A DNA stretch of 64,000 nt from Caldilineaceae bacterium bin34 (GCA_002238555.1 MPMO01000004.1:94653-158652); one strand, 5' to 3'; positions 37,463 to 48,759 are shown, counted from the first letter of the stretch. Program-made: numbers and translations. The notes: a model not told the origin generated them from the letters alone.

Positions 37463-38406
37463 GCGTCGCCACAGCTGCACCCCCCGGCGGAAGCCCGGAC
37501 TCCACCCGCCGGGGGCTCAACACGTGGGACTCTCCGTGGCTGAACGTCAAGTTTCTGCTCGGCCTGGCGATGGTTGCCATCATTCTGCTGATGGCGGGAG
37601 CCGGTCCGCTGGGCCTCTATGACACGACCCGGGCGCGGGTTGCCTCCGCGCCGTTGAACCTGCCCCCGGTTTGGACCAACATCGACAACCCATTCTTCGG
37701 CGAGCCCGATCCGGAGTATCCACTGGGGACCGACAGCGACGGCCGGGACCTGATGGCGGTGTTGCTGGTGGGGGCACCGCGGTCGCTGCACATCGGCCTG
37801 ATCGCAGCCGGCGCCGGCATGCTAATCGGCGTGGTCCTGGGCTTTTCGGCCGGCTTCATAGGGGGCTGGTGGGATGCCTTCGTCCGGACCATCAGCGACT
37901 CGATCATCACGATTCCCGCACTGGCCGTCCTGATCGTGATCTCGGCCTTCGTCAAGAACCTGGATGTGGTTATCCTGGCGCTTCTGTTGGCAGCCTTCGC
38001 CTGGCCCGGACCAACGCGCCTCCTGCGCGCCCAGGTACTGTCGATGCGCGAGCGCGGCTACGTGCAGATGGCCCGCCTGTCCGGTGCCAACACCTTTTCC
38101 ATCCTGTTCCGCGAGATGCTGCCGAATATGCTGCCGTACCTGGCCGCGAGCATGACCGGCAACGTGTCCGCAGCCATCCTGGCCGCCACCGGCCTCGAGG
38201 CCCTGGGATTGGGGCCAACCCGCATTCCCACCATGGGCATGACCATCTACCACGCCATGTATGTTTCGGCACTGTTCCGCGGCATGTGGTGGTGGTGGGG
38301 CATGCCGATTGTGGCTCTGGTAATCGTGTTCACCGGACTGTTCCTGATGACCGTGGGCCTTGACGAAATCGCCAATCCAAGACTGCGGGGGGTCCGCGAG
38401 CAATGA
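37459..38406 (+). CDS. ABC transporter permease (DppC/OppC type)
   Basis: Second permease subunit, 315 residues. An N-terminal helix (~32-52) leads into an extracytoplasmic segment with FGEPDPEYPLGTDSDGRD, the DppC hallmark before the core. The EAA-like loop includes MRERGYVQMARLSGANTFSI. Starts inside the stop of the DppB-type gene (ATGA) and ends the same way into the ATPase gene, so the operon is tightly coupled. Confidence 0.92.
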   Translation: MSVATAAPPGGSPDSTRRGLNTWDSPWLNVKFLLGLAMVAIILLMAGAGPLGLYDTTRARVASAPLNLPPVWTNIDNPFFGEPDPEYPLGTDSDGRDLMAVLLVGAPRSLHIGLIAAGAGMLIGVVLGFSAGFIGGWWDAFVRTISDSIITIPALAVLIVISAFVKNLDVVILALLLAAFAWPGPTRLLRAQVLSMRERGYVQMARLSGANTFSILFREMLPNMLPYLAASMTGNVSAAILAATGLEALGLGPTRIPTMGMTIYHAMYVSALFRGMWWWWGMPIVALVIVFTGLFLMTVGLDEIANPRLRGVREQ

Positions 38407-39443
38407 CCACTGCGACGACCATCAACCCCGCGGACACCGCCATGGTGGATCGCGGTCCCGCGGAACAGGACACGATTCTGGACATCAGGAACCTGCAAGT
38501 CTTCTACTCCACGCCGACCGGCGACGTCCGGGCGGTCGACAATGTGTCCTTCAAGGTGCAGCGCGGCGAGATCATCGGCCTGGTGGGCGAATCCGGGTGC
38601 GGCAAGACCACCACTGCCATGGCGATTTTGCGCCTGGTGCAACCCCCGGGACGCATAGCGGGCGGGGAGATCAACCTGGACTCGGTCAACCTGGCCGACT
38701 TGGAGGGGGACGACCTGCGCGAAACCCGCTGGACCAAGCTGTCCCTGATTCCACAGGGCGCCATGAACTCGCTGAATCCGGTCATGCGCATCAGTTCGCA
38801 GATCAAGGACACCATTCGCACCCACGAAGGCAAGATCTCCAACCGCGAACTAAAGGAACGCATTCTCCAGCTGCTGCAGCTGGTGGGTCTGCCCAGCCGC
38901 GTCTACGACATGTACCCCCATGAACTGAGCGGCGGCATGAAGCAGCGGGCCTGCATTGCCATGGCGATCGCCCTGGACCCGGTGCTGGTCATCGCGGACG
39001 AACCGACCAGCGCCCTGGATGTCGTCGTGCAGCGGGTGGTGGGCGAAACGCTGTTGGACGTCAAGGAGCGCCTCGGCGTCTCCATGATTGTGATTGGCCA
39101 CGACATGGGGTTGATGGCCCAGCTGGTGGATCGCCTGGCGGTCATGTACGCAGGCCGCATTGTCGAGTTTGCGCCGGTCGAATCCATCTTCAACGAGCAG
39201 TTCCACCCCTACACCCAGCTTCTGATCGAGTCGATTCCTTCGATCAAGGAGAAAAAGCCGCTCAAGTTGACCGAGGGGCTGACCCATGACCTGCGCACGG
39301 ATATGCAGGGCTGCATCTTCCAACTGCGGTGCCCCCACGTCATGGACATTTGCCGCGAGGAGAACCCGCCCATGCGGGCGCTGCGCAACCGGCACGAAAC
39401 CGCCTGTCACCTGTACGACGACGACGGCGTTCGCCTCCACTAG
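38403..39443 (+). CDS. ABC transporter ATP-binding protein (DppD/OppD type)
   Basis: First ATPase subunit, 346 residues. Walker A GESGCGKTT, signature ELSGGMKQR, Walker B VLVIADEPTSALD and switch His in IGHDMG. The C-terminus carries the oligopeptide-transporter Cys motif (GCIFQLRCPHVMDIC), which in this family may bind a cluster. Overlaps the DppC-type gene by 4 bases. Powers import together with the second ATPase. Confidence 0.92.
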   Translation: MTTATTINPADTAMVDRGPAEQDTILDIRNLQVFYSTPTGDVRAVDNVSFKVQRGEIIGLVGESGCGKTTTAMAILRLVQPPGRIAGGEINLDSVNLADLEGDDLRETRWTKLSLIPQGAMNSLNPVMRISSQIKDTIRTHEGKISNRELKERILQLLQLVGLPSRVYDMYPHELSGGMKQRACIAMAIALDPVLVIADEPTSALDVVVQRVVGETLLDVKERLGVSMIVIGHDMGLMAQLVDRLAVMYAGRIVEFAPVESIFNEQFHPYTQLLIESIPSIKEKKPLKLTEGLTHDLRTDMQGCIFQLRCPHVMDICREENPPMRALRNRHETACHLYDDDGVRLH

Positions 39444-39505
39444 GGCCGCACTCCGTCAGACCGGCACACCCTCGACCGAACACAGAACCGCGAGACGCAT
39501 CCGCA

Positions 39506-40504
<999 letters not shown>

Positions 40505-40573
40505 CCGGTTGAATATCGCCCTGCAGCCGGGAGCCGAAGACGATTTGGTGCTTTTCGGCAGGACCATGGGCCC

Positions 40574-41515
40574 GTGACCGTAGACAAAATCCTGGCGGGG
40601 CGCGTCCTGGCAATCGGGTACGCCTGCTGGGACCTCACCTTTACCGTCGACCATCACTTCGGTCCCGACGAAAAGGGAACGGCGCGGGACCTGGCCCAGT
40701 GCGGCGGCGGGTTGGCCGCCAACGCCGCCGCGGCGTCCGGGAGGCTCGGTTTCGACACCTGGCTGGCATCCTATCTGGGCCGGGACATGTTCGGAGACGC
40801 CCACGCCGCGGAACTCGAAGCCCACGGAGTCCATACGGATCTCCTCCTCCGCGGCGAGGTGCCCACCAGCATCTCCGCCATCATGGTCAAGCCGGACGGC
40901 CGCCGTGCGCTCGTCAACCACAAGCTGCCACAGCCATTGATTGCGCCGGACGCCATCAACCTCGACGAACTGCAACCTGACTGTGTACTGGTGGACGGCC
41001 GGCAGTTGCCCGTTGCCCACCGGGTGCTGGATCAGGCGACACGGTTGGGGATTCCATCGATGATTGACGCCGACAGCGCATCCCGGGACATCCTGGATCT
41101 GGCGGTCCGCGTGGACCACGTGGTCGGCTCCGAGCGGTACGCGACCGAACTGGCGGGACTGGCGGATCCGGCTGCAGCAGTCGTGCGGCTGGCCAACGAC
41201 CGGCAGACGTTGGTGGTGACCTGCGGAGACAAGGGGCTGCTGTGGGCCCGTGACGGTGCGTTCGAATCCATGCCCGCCCATCAGGTCGAAGTGCTTGACA
41301 CCAACGGTGCCGGTGATGCCTTCCACGGTGCCTATGCGGGGGCCCTGGCCGCGGGCCTTCCCTGGTTGGAAACCCTCCGATTCGCCAGCGCGACCGCTGC
41401 GCTCTGCTGCGGTACAGTAGGATCACGCAACGGCCTGCCGCGGCAGGATGCAGTCCATGCCCTCATGCAGGAACAACCCTTGGAATCCCAGCCCATAACG
41501 AGGACCAGACCATGA
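40574..41515 (+). CDS. PfkB family carbohydrate kinase
   Basis: A 313-residue ribokinase-like sugar kinase. The N-terminal substrate side has CGGGLAANAAAASGRLG, and the C-terminal signature DTNGAGDAFHGAYAGAL has the anion-hole Gly and the catalytic Asp. The segment RALVNHKLP fits the sugar lid. The start is a GTG. It follows the importer by 69 bases and overlaps the isomerase gene by 4 bases (ATGA), so it probably phosphorylates the imported sugar or its ketose form. Specificity unknown. Confidence 0.87.
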   Translation: MTVDKILAGRVLAIGYACWDLTFTVDHHFGPDEKGTARDLAQCGGGLAANAAAASGRLGFDTWLASYLGRDMFGDAHAAELEAHGVHTDLLLRGEVPTSISAIMVKPDGRRALVNHKLPQPLIAPDAINLDELQPDCVLVDGRQLPVAHRVLDQATRLGIPSMIDADSASRDILDLAVRVDHVVGSERYATELAGLADPAAAVVRLANDRQTLVVTCGDKGLLWARDGAFESMPAHQVEVLDTNGAGDAFHGAYAGALAAGLPWLETLRFASATAALCCGTVGSRNGLPRQDAVHALMQEQPLESQPITRTRP

Positions 41516-42369
41516 CCGCCCGTATTTCCGTCTCCTCATGGACCCTGCATCGAGCCCTGGGCTCAATGTGGCTGGACGACTTCGACCCCGCCAAGCAGGC
41601 GCCACCCAGCCCGAACCGGGAAATCGATCTTCTGGAGCTGCCCGGCAAGGCTGCCGCCCACGGCATTCGCACCTTGGAACTGTGCCACTTTCACTTCGGT
41701 TCCCGGGACGGCGGCTATCTGACCGAACTGGCGGCCGAGGCGGATGCCCACGATGTGGAGCTGTACTCGATCCTGATCGACGACGGAGACGTCACTGCGC
41801 CGGATCCGGCGGTTCGGGATCGGGACACAGCCTGGATCCGCGGTTGGATCGATACGGCAAGTCAGTTGGGGGCCGGTGCCGCCCGCGTCATTGCCGGCGA
41901 TACCGATCCCGTGCATGCCAACGGCAGCCTGACGGAGGATCCCAACATCCGGCAAAGTGCGATCGCCCTCAAGGAGCTGCATGCCTACGGGGCGGAACGG
42001 GGCGTGAAGGCATTTACGGAGAATTTCAAAAAGCTGTCGTTGAAGGCGGATCAGCTGCTGGCCATCCTCGAACTCTGTGACGGCCAAATCACCATCTGTG
42101 CCGACTTCGGCAACTTCAAGGGCGAGGACCGCTACGAGGAATTTGCCAAGATTGCACCGCATGCCACGTCCGCCCATGCCAAGGCCCAGTACACTGACGA
42201 CGGGGCCATCATCCCGGACGATCTGATCGGGGGCATGCGCGTGCTCAACGAGCACGCCTTCCAGGGACCGTTTTCCCTCATTTTCGACCAGCCGATGGCC
42301 GACGGCAAGACCGAATGGGACTACCTGGACTTGATGAAGGGCATCGCCGACGAGCACATTCAGGCTTGA
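41512..42369 (+). CDS. sugar phosphate isomerase/epimerase (TIM barrel)
   Basis: A 285-residue xylose-isomerase-like TIM barrel, translationally coupled to the PfkB kinase. Candidate metal residues lie in GVKAFTENFKKLS (Glu), ITICADFGNFKG (Asp), TSAHAKAQYTDD (His) and FSLIFDQPM (Asp in place of the more usual Glu). It would convert the imported sugar to the kinase's substrate. Last gene of the importer operon; a terminator follows at 42446. Confidence 0.83.
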   Translation: MTARISVSSWTLHRALGSMWLDDFDPAKQAPPSPNREIDLLELPGKAAAHGIRTLELCHFHFGSRDGGYLTELAAEADAHDVELYSILIDDGDVTAPDPAVRDRDTAWIRGWIDTASQLGAGAARVIAGDTDPVHANGSLTEDPNIRQSAIALKELHAYGAERGVKAFTENFKKLSLKADQLLAILELCDGQITICADFGNFKGEDRYEEFAKIAPHATSAHAKAQYTDDGAIIPDDLIGGMRVLNEHAFQGPFSLIFDQPMADGKTEWDYLDLMKGIADEHIQA

Positions 42370-42445
42370 AGCCAACCGGATGCGCGGCCCGCGGAACGCA
42401 ATGCGCGTGGATACCGGCGACCGGTGCGGGGCAGCCCCTGGGGTG

Positions 42446-42473
42446 CGCGGCAGCCCTGGGGCTGCCGTGTTTT
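42446..42473 (+). terminator. intrinsic terminator of the ABC importer operon
   Basis: A 10-bp stem (core CGGCAGCC with GGCTGCCG, loop CTGG) followed by TTTT, 76 bases after the isomerase stop. It separates the importer-kinase-isomerase operon from the dehydratase gene. Confidence 0.8.
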
Positions 42474-42541
42474 GGCTCAAGGGACGCGGGTCCGCGCCAC
42501 ATGCCGCATCCGGGCCAATCAGTTGATCGCGGAGGAACCCT

Positions 42542-44515
42542 GTGACCGAAACTCGATGGTCGTTTGATGTGGACCAGGTGGACTCGGCGGTTTACGACAT
42601 CGTCACCGCCGGACCGGGGCCCTCCGGATCCCTACCCTTGGACGACGACCTGCTCCGCAATGCCCCGTCCGGCGACTTGTTCGGCCTCACCCAGAATGCG
42701 GGCATGGGCTGGTCCCCGGGCCGATTGCGCCAACCTGAGTTCCTGATTCTTTCGACCCAAGGTGGACTTAGGGCACCCGATGGACGTCCGATCGCCCTTG
42801 GTTTCCACACCGGCCACTGGGAAGTGGGACTGCTCGTGGAGGAGGCCGCGCATACGCTCTCAGCCCTTGACTGCACCCCCTTTGCCGCCTATGTGAGCGA
42901 CCCGTGCGACGGTCGCACCCAGGGTACCCGGGGGATGTTCGACAGCCTGGCCTACCGCAACGATGCCGCCCAGGTTATGCGAAGGCTCATCCGCTCCCTG
43001 CCCACGCGCAAGGGAGTCATGGGAGTTGCGACCTGCGACAAGGGATTGCCGGCCATGATGATTGCCCTGGCGTCCCAGTCGAACCTACCGGCGGTGGTCG
43101 TGCCCGGCGGCGTCACCTTGCCTCCGGAACGCGGTGAGGATGCAGGCAAGGTCCAAACCATCGGCGCTCGGTACGCGCAGGATTTGATTTCGCTGGAAGA
43201 GGCCGCCGAACTCGGCTGCCGGGCCTGCGGTTCGCCCGGCGGCGGTTGCCAGTTCCTTGGCACGGCCGGTACCAGCCAAGTCGTGGCCGAAGCCCTGGGC
43301 ATGTCCGTGACCCACTCCGCCCTGGCTCCTTCCGGCCAGGAAATTTGGCGGGACATGGCCCGGCAGTCCGCCAAGTGCCTGGTACGAATGCACGCCGACG
43401 GCATCACGATGTCGGACATCCTGACCGAAGGCGCCCTGCACAACGGCATGGTGGTGCATGCCGCGTTCGGCGGCAGCACCAACCTGTTGCTGCACATTCC
43501 AGCAGTGGCGTTTGCGGCTGGTCTGCCCCGCCCCACCGTGGAAGACTGGAAACGCATCAATTCGAGGGTGCCGCGGCTGGTCGACGTCCTGCCCAACGGT
43601 CCCCGCGGCTGGGTCACGGTACAGGCATTCCTCGCGGGCGGTGTGCCCGAGGTGATGTTGCACCTCAGGAACATGAATCTGCTCCGGCTGGATGCCCTGA
43701 CAGCCACCGGCCAAACCGTAGGCGACAATCTGGACCAGTGGGAACGCAGCGAACGCAGAGCGCGGGTGCGGTCGATCCTGGAGGAAGAGGACGGAGTTGC
43801 ACCCGACCAGGTCATCATGGGACCCGTCTCGGCACTGCGGAACGGAATGACCAGCACCGTGACCTTCCCCACCGGTAATCTGGCGCCGGAAGGATCCGTC
43901 ATCAAGAGCACGTCCATCGACCCGTCGGTGCTGGACGATGCCGGAGTCCTGCACATGACCGGCCCGGCCCGCGTCTTCACCCGGGAACGCGACGCCATCA
44001 GGGCCATCAAAGGATTGACCGACCATCCGGTCCAGGCCGGCGACATCATCGTCCTCATGGGCCGCGGCCCCGCCGGCAGCGGCATGGAGGAGACCTATCA
44101 ACTGACGTCGGCCCTCCGTTATCTGGAATGGGGCAAGCATGTCGCCTTGGTGACTGATGCGAGATTCAGCGGGGTCAGCACCGGTGCATGCATCGGCCAC
44201 GTCGGACCGGAGGCGCTGGCCGGCGGCCCTCTGGGCTGCCTGCGGGAAGGAGACCGGGTCACCATCGAAGTGGACACGCGCAATCTGACCGGATCGCTCA
44301 ACCTGACCGGCACCGCGGACGGAACCGTGCTTTCCCCGGATCAGGCCCAAGCTGTGCTGGATACCCGCACCCCGCACCCGGATCTGGGCCCAGACGACCT
44401 GCTACCGGAGGACACGCGTCTGTGGGCCGCCCTCCAGAACGCGAGTGGAGGTACTTGGGGAGGGTGCGTGTACGACGTGGACGCCATCGTGGAAGCCCTG
44501 AACGGCCATAGATAG
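42542..44515 (+). CDS. YjhG/YagF-type D-xylonate dehydratase (IlvD/Edd family)
   Basis: Removes water from an aldonic acid to give the 2-keto-3-deoxy acid. 657 residues, the length of the YjhG/YagF branch. Cluster-binding cysteines lie in [21 protein letters not shown] and [15 protein letters not shown]. Later segments [12 protein letters not shown] and [21 protein letters not shown] are family signatures. The GTG or ATG at 42542 lies just behind GGAGG. Downstream are a Gfo/Idh/MocA gene (frame-disrupted) and an FAH-family hydrolase, so this is a non-phosphorylative oxidation route for a pentose or uronate. Xylonate is the best guess. Confidence 0.9.
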   Translation: MTETRWSFDVDQVDSAVYDIVTAGPGPSGSLPLDDDLLRNAPSGDLFGLTQNAGMGWSPGRLRQPEFLILSTQGGLRAPDGRPIALGFHTGHWEVGLLVEEAAHTLSALDCTPFAAYVSDPCDGRTQGTRGMFDSLAYRNDAAQVMRRLIRSLPTRKGVMGVATCDKGLPAMMIALASQSNLPAVVVPGGVTLPPERGEDAGKVQTIGARYAQDLISLEEAAELGCRACGSPGGGCQFLGTAGTSQVVAEALGMSVTHSALAPSGQEIWRDMARQSAKCLVRMHADGITMSDILTEGALHNGMVVHAAFGGSTNLLLHIPAVAFAAGLPRPTVEDWKRINSRVPRLVDVLPNGPRGWVTVQAFLAGGVPEVMLHLRNMNLLRLDALTATGQTVGDNLDQWERSERRARVRSILEEEDGVAPDQVIMGPVSALRNGMTSTVTFPTGNLAPEGSVIKSTSIDPSVLDDAGVLHMTGPARVFTRERDAIRAIKGLTDHPVQAGDIIVLMGRGPAGSGMEETYQLTSALRYLEWGKHVALVTDARFSGVSTGACIGHVGPEALAGGPLGCLREGDRVTIEVDTRNLTGSLNLTGTADGTVLSPDQAQAVLDTRTPHPDLGPDDLLPEDTRLWAALQNASGGTWGGCVYDVDAIVEALNGHR

Positions 44516-44620
44516 TCCACGGAGTGCGACGGCCGTCCGGGCTGCCGTCCACAGGGTCCCGGCTCCGGACTTCAGCAACTTCGGTGCCCGCCAGACCGGA
44601 TTGCGGATGCAACCACGAAG

Positions 44621-45668
44621 ATGTACAAGTCCGTGATCGTCGGGCTTACCGGAATCGGTGCCCGCCGTCCCGAATCGGCTTCCGGGATCCCCGTGTATGG
44701 AGAGGTCGGCAGATCCCATGCAGCGGCCTACCACCAGCATCCACAAACCGATGTGGTCGGGGTCTGCGACATCCGACCCGAAGCGTTGTCCCAGTTCCAT
44801 GAGCAGTGGGGGGATGTGTGGCCCGATGTTCGCTGCTACACCGACTACCGGGAACTGCTGGAACGCGAACAGCCGGACATCGTGAGTGTGGTCACACCGG
44901 ACCACCTGCATGCCGACATCACGGTCGAGGCGGCTCATGGCAGTGCCCGCGCAGTTCTGTGTGAAAAGCCGATTGCAACGCGGCTGGCAGACGCCGACCG
45001 TATGATCGAGGTGACGGCCAGAGAAGGGGTTCTTTTCGGTGGAGCGCACCCGTCGCTGGAGCCATGAGTTCCACCTTGTGCGCCAGTTGATCCGTTCGGG
45101 CACATACGGCTCTCTCCACAACATCGTGGCCAACCTGTACGGTCCGCGCGCCATGTTGTTCCGCAACGGCACGCATACGGTTGACATGATCTGTTTTTTT
45201 GCCGAGGCCAGCCCCGAGTGGTTCACGGCCGTCCTGGAACCGGGGTTCGAGGAGTACGGGGAATATCGGGGCGACGGGGGCCACGATCCGGCCTCCGAAC
45301 CGGCAGCCAATGCCTTCATCCAATTCGCCAACGGAGTGCGGGCCTACTACGACAGTGCCAAGTCGAACTTCACCGGCATGCAGTTGGAGCTGCTGTTGGA
45401 CGATGCCAGAATCGAGGTTTCCGATCGCCGAACCGTGGTCATTACCGGTTCCGGCCACTTGGACTGGTCCTATCGGGATATGGTTTCGGACCGCGCATAC
45501 GCGATGGTGCACCAGGCCGGGGCGGTGGCCGAACTGGTGCACGTCATGGACCACGGCGGCACTCTGACATCACCCGGTACCGAAGCGCGCCAGAGTCTGG
45601 AAATCCTGCTGGTTGCGCTTCAATCCCATGTTGAGGGAAACGCCAAGGTCACCATGCCGCTGGCTTGA
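44621..45668 (+). pseudogene. Gfo/Idh/MocA oxidoreductase interrupted by a frameshift
   Basis: Two overlapping frames together encode one family member of about 349 residues. The first (44621-45067) carries the NAD loop VGLTGIGARRP and the motif LCEKPIATRLAD. It runs off-frame at about 45030-45040 and stops at 45067. The second frame (from 45039) continues directly with ERTRRWSHEFHLVRQLI and the C-terminal domain (TVDMICFF, NGVRAYYDSAKSNFTG). Removing one base near GGGGTTCTTTTCGG would join them. No slippery-site structure was recognised. It may be a true lesion or a sequencing/assembly error at the short G or T run. The intact protein would act with the neighbouring dehydratase and FAH hydrolase. 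Confidence 0.8.
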
Positions 45669-45719
45669 ATCCAAGCAAAGTGCGCCTGATCGCGTGTAGA
45701 CAATTAACCGAGGACTCCA

Positions 45720-46652
45720 ATGAGACTGGCAACTTTCCTATCTGAAATCGGACCCCGTACCGGAGCCGTTGCAGGAAACCGCATCATCGACTTGGCAACC
45801 GTCCTGGACCTGAGCGGCCTGGCACCTGCCAGCCTGGCGGCAACCATGCAGTCGCTCCTCGCTGCCGGTCCGGACGGTCTCCGAACCGCCGCGGCGGCCG
45901 TGGAGTGGCATCGGCAGAGTGGTTCGGAGACATCCAACTTCGACCTGCCCGACGTGCAGTTGCTGGCTCCCTTGCCCAACCCGGGCAAGTTGATGTGCCT
46001 GGCCGGCAACTACGCCGATCACATCCTGGAAGGCGGCGGTGTCTTTCCCGGCAAGGACAAGATGACTCCGCACTTCTTCATGAAGCCCACAACTGCCGTG
46101 ATTGGGCCGGACGCGGCGATTCGCATCCCGCCATCAACGAAATTCGCCGATTGGGAACTGGAGTTGGCTGTGGTCGTCGGCCGGGGCGGACGCGGGTTTT
46201 CCGTTGAGGAAGCCCAGTCGGCCATCGTCGGCTACACGATCTTCAACGACATCTCCGCGCGCGAACTGTCCTTCCGGGACAACCTGCCCATGCACGAAGG
46301 GGACGGTTTCTTCGACTGGTTGGTCGGCAAGTGGCTCGACACCTTCGGTCCCATGGGGCCTTGGATCACCACGGCCGATGAAATCACGGACCCTTCGGCC
46401 CTCCAAATGCAGCTGTTTCTGAACGACGAGTTGCAACAAGATGCCAGTACCGGCCAGATGATCTTCTCGCCGGCGGAGGCGCTGGCATTCATCACCCAGT
46501 TCGTCACAGTCGAACCGGGCGACATGATCAGCATGGGCACCCCCGCCGGGGTAGGGCACTCGAAGAAGCTCAGGCTGCAACCCGGCGATCGCATCCGGGG
46601 CGAAATCACCGAACTGGGCACCCTGTCCAACCCGGTCGAGACCTTGCCCTGA
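45720..46652 (+). CDS. fumarylacetoacetate hydrolase (FAH) family protein
   Basis: A 310-residue FAH-fold enzyme. After a ~90-residue N-terminal domain comes the core PNPGKLMCLAGNYADH with the metal site FADWELELAVVVGRGG (both Glu), NDISARELS, and GTPAGVGHSKK near the end. Such enzymes cleave or decarboxylate 2,4-diketo acids or hydrate 2-keto acids; in non-phosphorylative sugar pathways they hydrolyse 2,4-diketo-3-deoxy-rhamnonate or -fuconate. Next to a xylonate-type dehydratase, a role on the diketo-deoxy sugar acid is likely. CGAGGA precedes the ATG. It ends 2 bases before the end of the convergent siroheme gene. Confidence 0.87.
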   Translation: MRLATFLSEIGPRTGAVAGNRIIDLATVLDLSGLAPASLAATMQSLLAAGPDGLRTAAAAVEWHRQSGSETSNFDLPDVQLLAPLPNPGKLMCLAGNYADHILEGGGVFPGKDKMTPHFFMKPTTAVIGPDAAIRIPPSTKFADWELELAVVVGRGGRGFSVEEAQSAIVGYTIFNDISARELSFRDNLPMHEGDGFFDWLVGKWLDTFGPMGPWITTADEITDPSALQMQLFLNDELQQDASTGQMIFSPAEALAFITQFVTVEPGDMISMGTPAGVGHSKKLRLQPGDRIRGEITELGTLSNPVETLP

Positions 46653-46654
46653 AT

Positions 46655-47956
46655 TCAAACCGCCGGGGCAACCAAGTTTTCCCGAATGCGGTCCCGCAAA
46701 CGCCGTGCACGCCGGGGATCCCCCTCCACGGAACTGACGGCCACGAGCAGACCGTCGGTTTCGAGCACGGCCGGCACCCGGAAATCGCCCGATGTTGTAT
46801 CGGTCGCCACATTGCAGAACAGACCGAGGTCGGCGGCATCCTGCGTGATGTTCACGTTAACCCGGTGGTCGTTGGTAGCCGCAAACACCAGGCAGCATCC
46901 CTGCAGATAGTCGGAGTGATATCGCCCGCGGATCCAGTGCACCTCGCCGGACCGAGACCAGGCCTGCAGCTCGGAAGTGGCGGTCGGACTGCATAGCACC
47001 ACCCGTGCCCCAACATCAAGCAGGCGTCGAACCTTGCGTGCACCAACCCTACCTCCACCCGCCACAAGAACCTGGCGGCCGGCAAGGTTGGTCAGTGTCA
47101 TGGGATACAGACCGGATGGTTCCCGAGGTTCCGATGCCTCATTGGAAAGTGCGGAGGCGGAGAGTTGGAGGTCTGCGTCGCGCCTGACAAACCCAGACGC
47201 ATCCGGTGAGGCAAGGTCCTCGTCCTCCGGTTTCCATGCACCGGCCACCTCGCCGATGACGATGATGGTCGGATATCCAATTGACTGTTCCCTGACAGTT
47301 GCATCCAATTGTCCCAGCACCGTCCGATGAGTGGACTGGGTCGGAAGGGTCCCGTCGTTAATCAGCAGGACCGGCGTGTCGGGAGCCCGACCGGCAGCGA
47401 CCAGTTCGGTCTGAAGCTCCAGGGCCGCGCCCACGCCCATAAACACCACAACCGTGTCCAATCCGGCCAGCGCACGCCACTGGTCCTTGGGCAAAGTACG
47501 CCCCGTCATCGGACGGCCTGTCATGACGGCAAAAGTGGACGACAGGCCGCGCCGGGTCAGGGACAGACCTGCGGTCGCCGTGGCTCCCGTCAAGGCGCTG
47601 ATCCCCGGTACCACCTCCACTGCACAACCCGCTTCCAACAGGGCCTGGCGCTCCTCGGCTCCCCTGCCGAAGATGTATGGATCGCCGCCCTTGAGCCTGA
47701 CCACGCGCTTGCCTTGGCGGGCCGTGCGAACCAGAATTTCGTTGATGTCGCTTTGCGCCGGAAACGAACTGCCGGGCATCTTGCCCACATCAATGCACTC
47801 GATGGAAGGTGGCAGTTCGGCAATCAGGGCATCGGACACAAGCCGATCGTGAACCACCACGTCCGCGGCATGCAGCAGTCGATACCCCTTCCGGGTGATG
47901 AGTTCCGGGTCGCCGGGCCCCGCGCCCACCAGCCATACCTTGCCCTGCCCGGTCAT
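46655..47956 (-). CDS. uroporphyrinogen-III C-methyltransferase fused to precorrin-2 dehydrogenase
   Basis: Makes siroheme precursors: methylates uroporphyrinogen III to precorrin-2, then oxidises it to sirohydrochlorin. 433 residues. The methyltransferase (1-~250) has VGAGPGDPELIT, RLKGGDPYIFGRGAEE and VVPGISALTGA. The dehydrogenase part (~300-433) has the NAD loop VAGGGRVGARKV and the tail SSVEGDPRRARRLRDRIRE. In E. coli CysG the dehydrogenase/chelatase comes first, so the order is reversed here. The ATG at 47956 overlaps cbiX by 4 bases. Iron insertion falls to CbiX upstream. It supplies the cofactor of the sulfite reductase in the same operon. Confidence 0.92.
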   Translation of the reverse strand: MTGQGKVWLVGAGPGDPELITRKGYRLLHAADVVVHDRLVSDALIAELPPSIECIDVGKMPGSSFPAQSDINEILVRTARQGKRVVRLKGGDPYIFGRGAEERQALLEAGCAVEVVPGISALTGATATAGLSLTRRGLSSTFAVMTGRPMTGRTLPKDQWRALAGLDTVVVFMGVGAALELQTELVAAGRAPDTPVLLINDGTLPTQSTHRTVLGQLDATVREQSIGYPTIIVIGEVAGAWKPEDEDLASPDASGFVRRDADLQLSASALSNEASEPREPSGLYPMTLTNLAGRQVLVAGGGRVGARKVRRLLDVGARVVLCSPTATSELQAWSRSGEVHWIRGRYHSDYLQGCCLVFAATNDHRVNVNITQDAADLGLFCNVATDTTSGDFRVPAVLETDGLLVAVSSVEGDPRRARRLRDRIRENLVAPAV

Positions 47957-48759
47957 GTCGACATGCCAGTAGCCCCCACAGCCACCGAATCGAGACTGAT
48001 AGCCTCCACCGTCCCGCCTGTGACGAGGTCGTGCAGAATCGGGGTCAAGAAAGTGGTCTCGCCCAGATGATCCGTCAGGACCACCGTGCAGTCCGGATGC
48101 CCGTGCTGGAACAAACCGATGGCCCCGGGCACGTCCTCCCGGGTGTGACGGCCCGCGCTGAGCAGGACCGGCACCACACACAGGCGCCTGATCCCCTCGT
48201 CATAAAGGTTGGAGGCTGCGGTCAGGATGTCCGGTTGCTCGACATCCAAATACCCGGTTGCCACCGGAACCGGCGACAGGACCTCCCTCAGCCGATCGGT
48301 CATCTTGCGAACCTGCTCTACTGCCGGCTCATACCGGGAACCGTGGACGACGAACAGGCAACCCTGTTCGGGAGCGGGAGGGTCGATGGCAGGAAGCGCA
48401 AGTTCCATCACCGCTCGGGTCCAGGCGGGGTGCCCTGCAATCTCCGGTCCCAAAACACTGCCAACCGCCGGCCAGCGGCGGTCCAGATCACGGAGCCGTT
48501 GCGGCAGATCCCGCCTCGTGTATTGGCCGCCGAACAGGAAATAGGGTTGGACCCGTATGGTGGTCGCTCCCATGGCGGCCAGCTTGGCAAATCCAGCCTC
48601 AAGCAGCGGTTCGCCGTAATTCAGAAAACACCCCAGGACCTTCGGGGGCTCGGTACAGGCGACCTTCCACGCAGCGTTCAGTTCGGCGACTACGGCACTC
48701 AGAGTCGCGTCGCCTCCGGCACGCAAGCTGCCGTGGGCGACCAACAGCACTGCATCCAT
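47953..48759 (-). CDS. cbiX: sirohydrochlorin chelatase, double-domain CbiX type
   Basis: Inserts Fe (or Co) into sirohydrochlorin. 268 residues made of two homologous halves: VAHGSLRAGG with VQPYFLFGGQYTRRDLP, and VVHGSRYEP with VVPVLLSAGRHTREDVP. Each half carries the catalytic His of the chelatase fold. The ATG at 48759 is chosen because it gives the family N-terminus DAVLLVAHG; the frame extends upstream without homology. In a sulfite reductase operon the iron-inserting role (SirB-like) is more likely than cobalt. Overlaps the next gene by 4 bases. Confidence 0.88.
   Translation of the reverse strand: MDAVLLVAHGSLRAGGDATLSAVVAELNAAWKVACTEPPKVLGCFLNYGEPLLEAGFAKLAAMGATTIRVQPYFLFGGQYTRRDLPQRLRDLDRRWPAVGSVLGPEIAGHPAWTRAVMELALPAIDPPAPEQGCLFVVHGSRYEPAVEQVRKMTDRLREVLSPVPVATGYLDVEQPDILTAASNLYDEGIRRLCVVPVLLSAGRHTREDVPGAIGLFQHGHPDCTVVLTDHLGETTFLTPILHDLVTGGTVEAISLDSVAVGATGMST

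Noticed and set aside
42952..44377. Long minus-strand open frames opposite the dehydratase gene
   Set aside because: Shadows of the dehydratase; no start signal and no protein family pattern.
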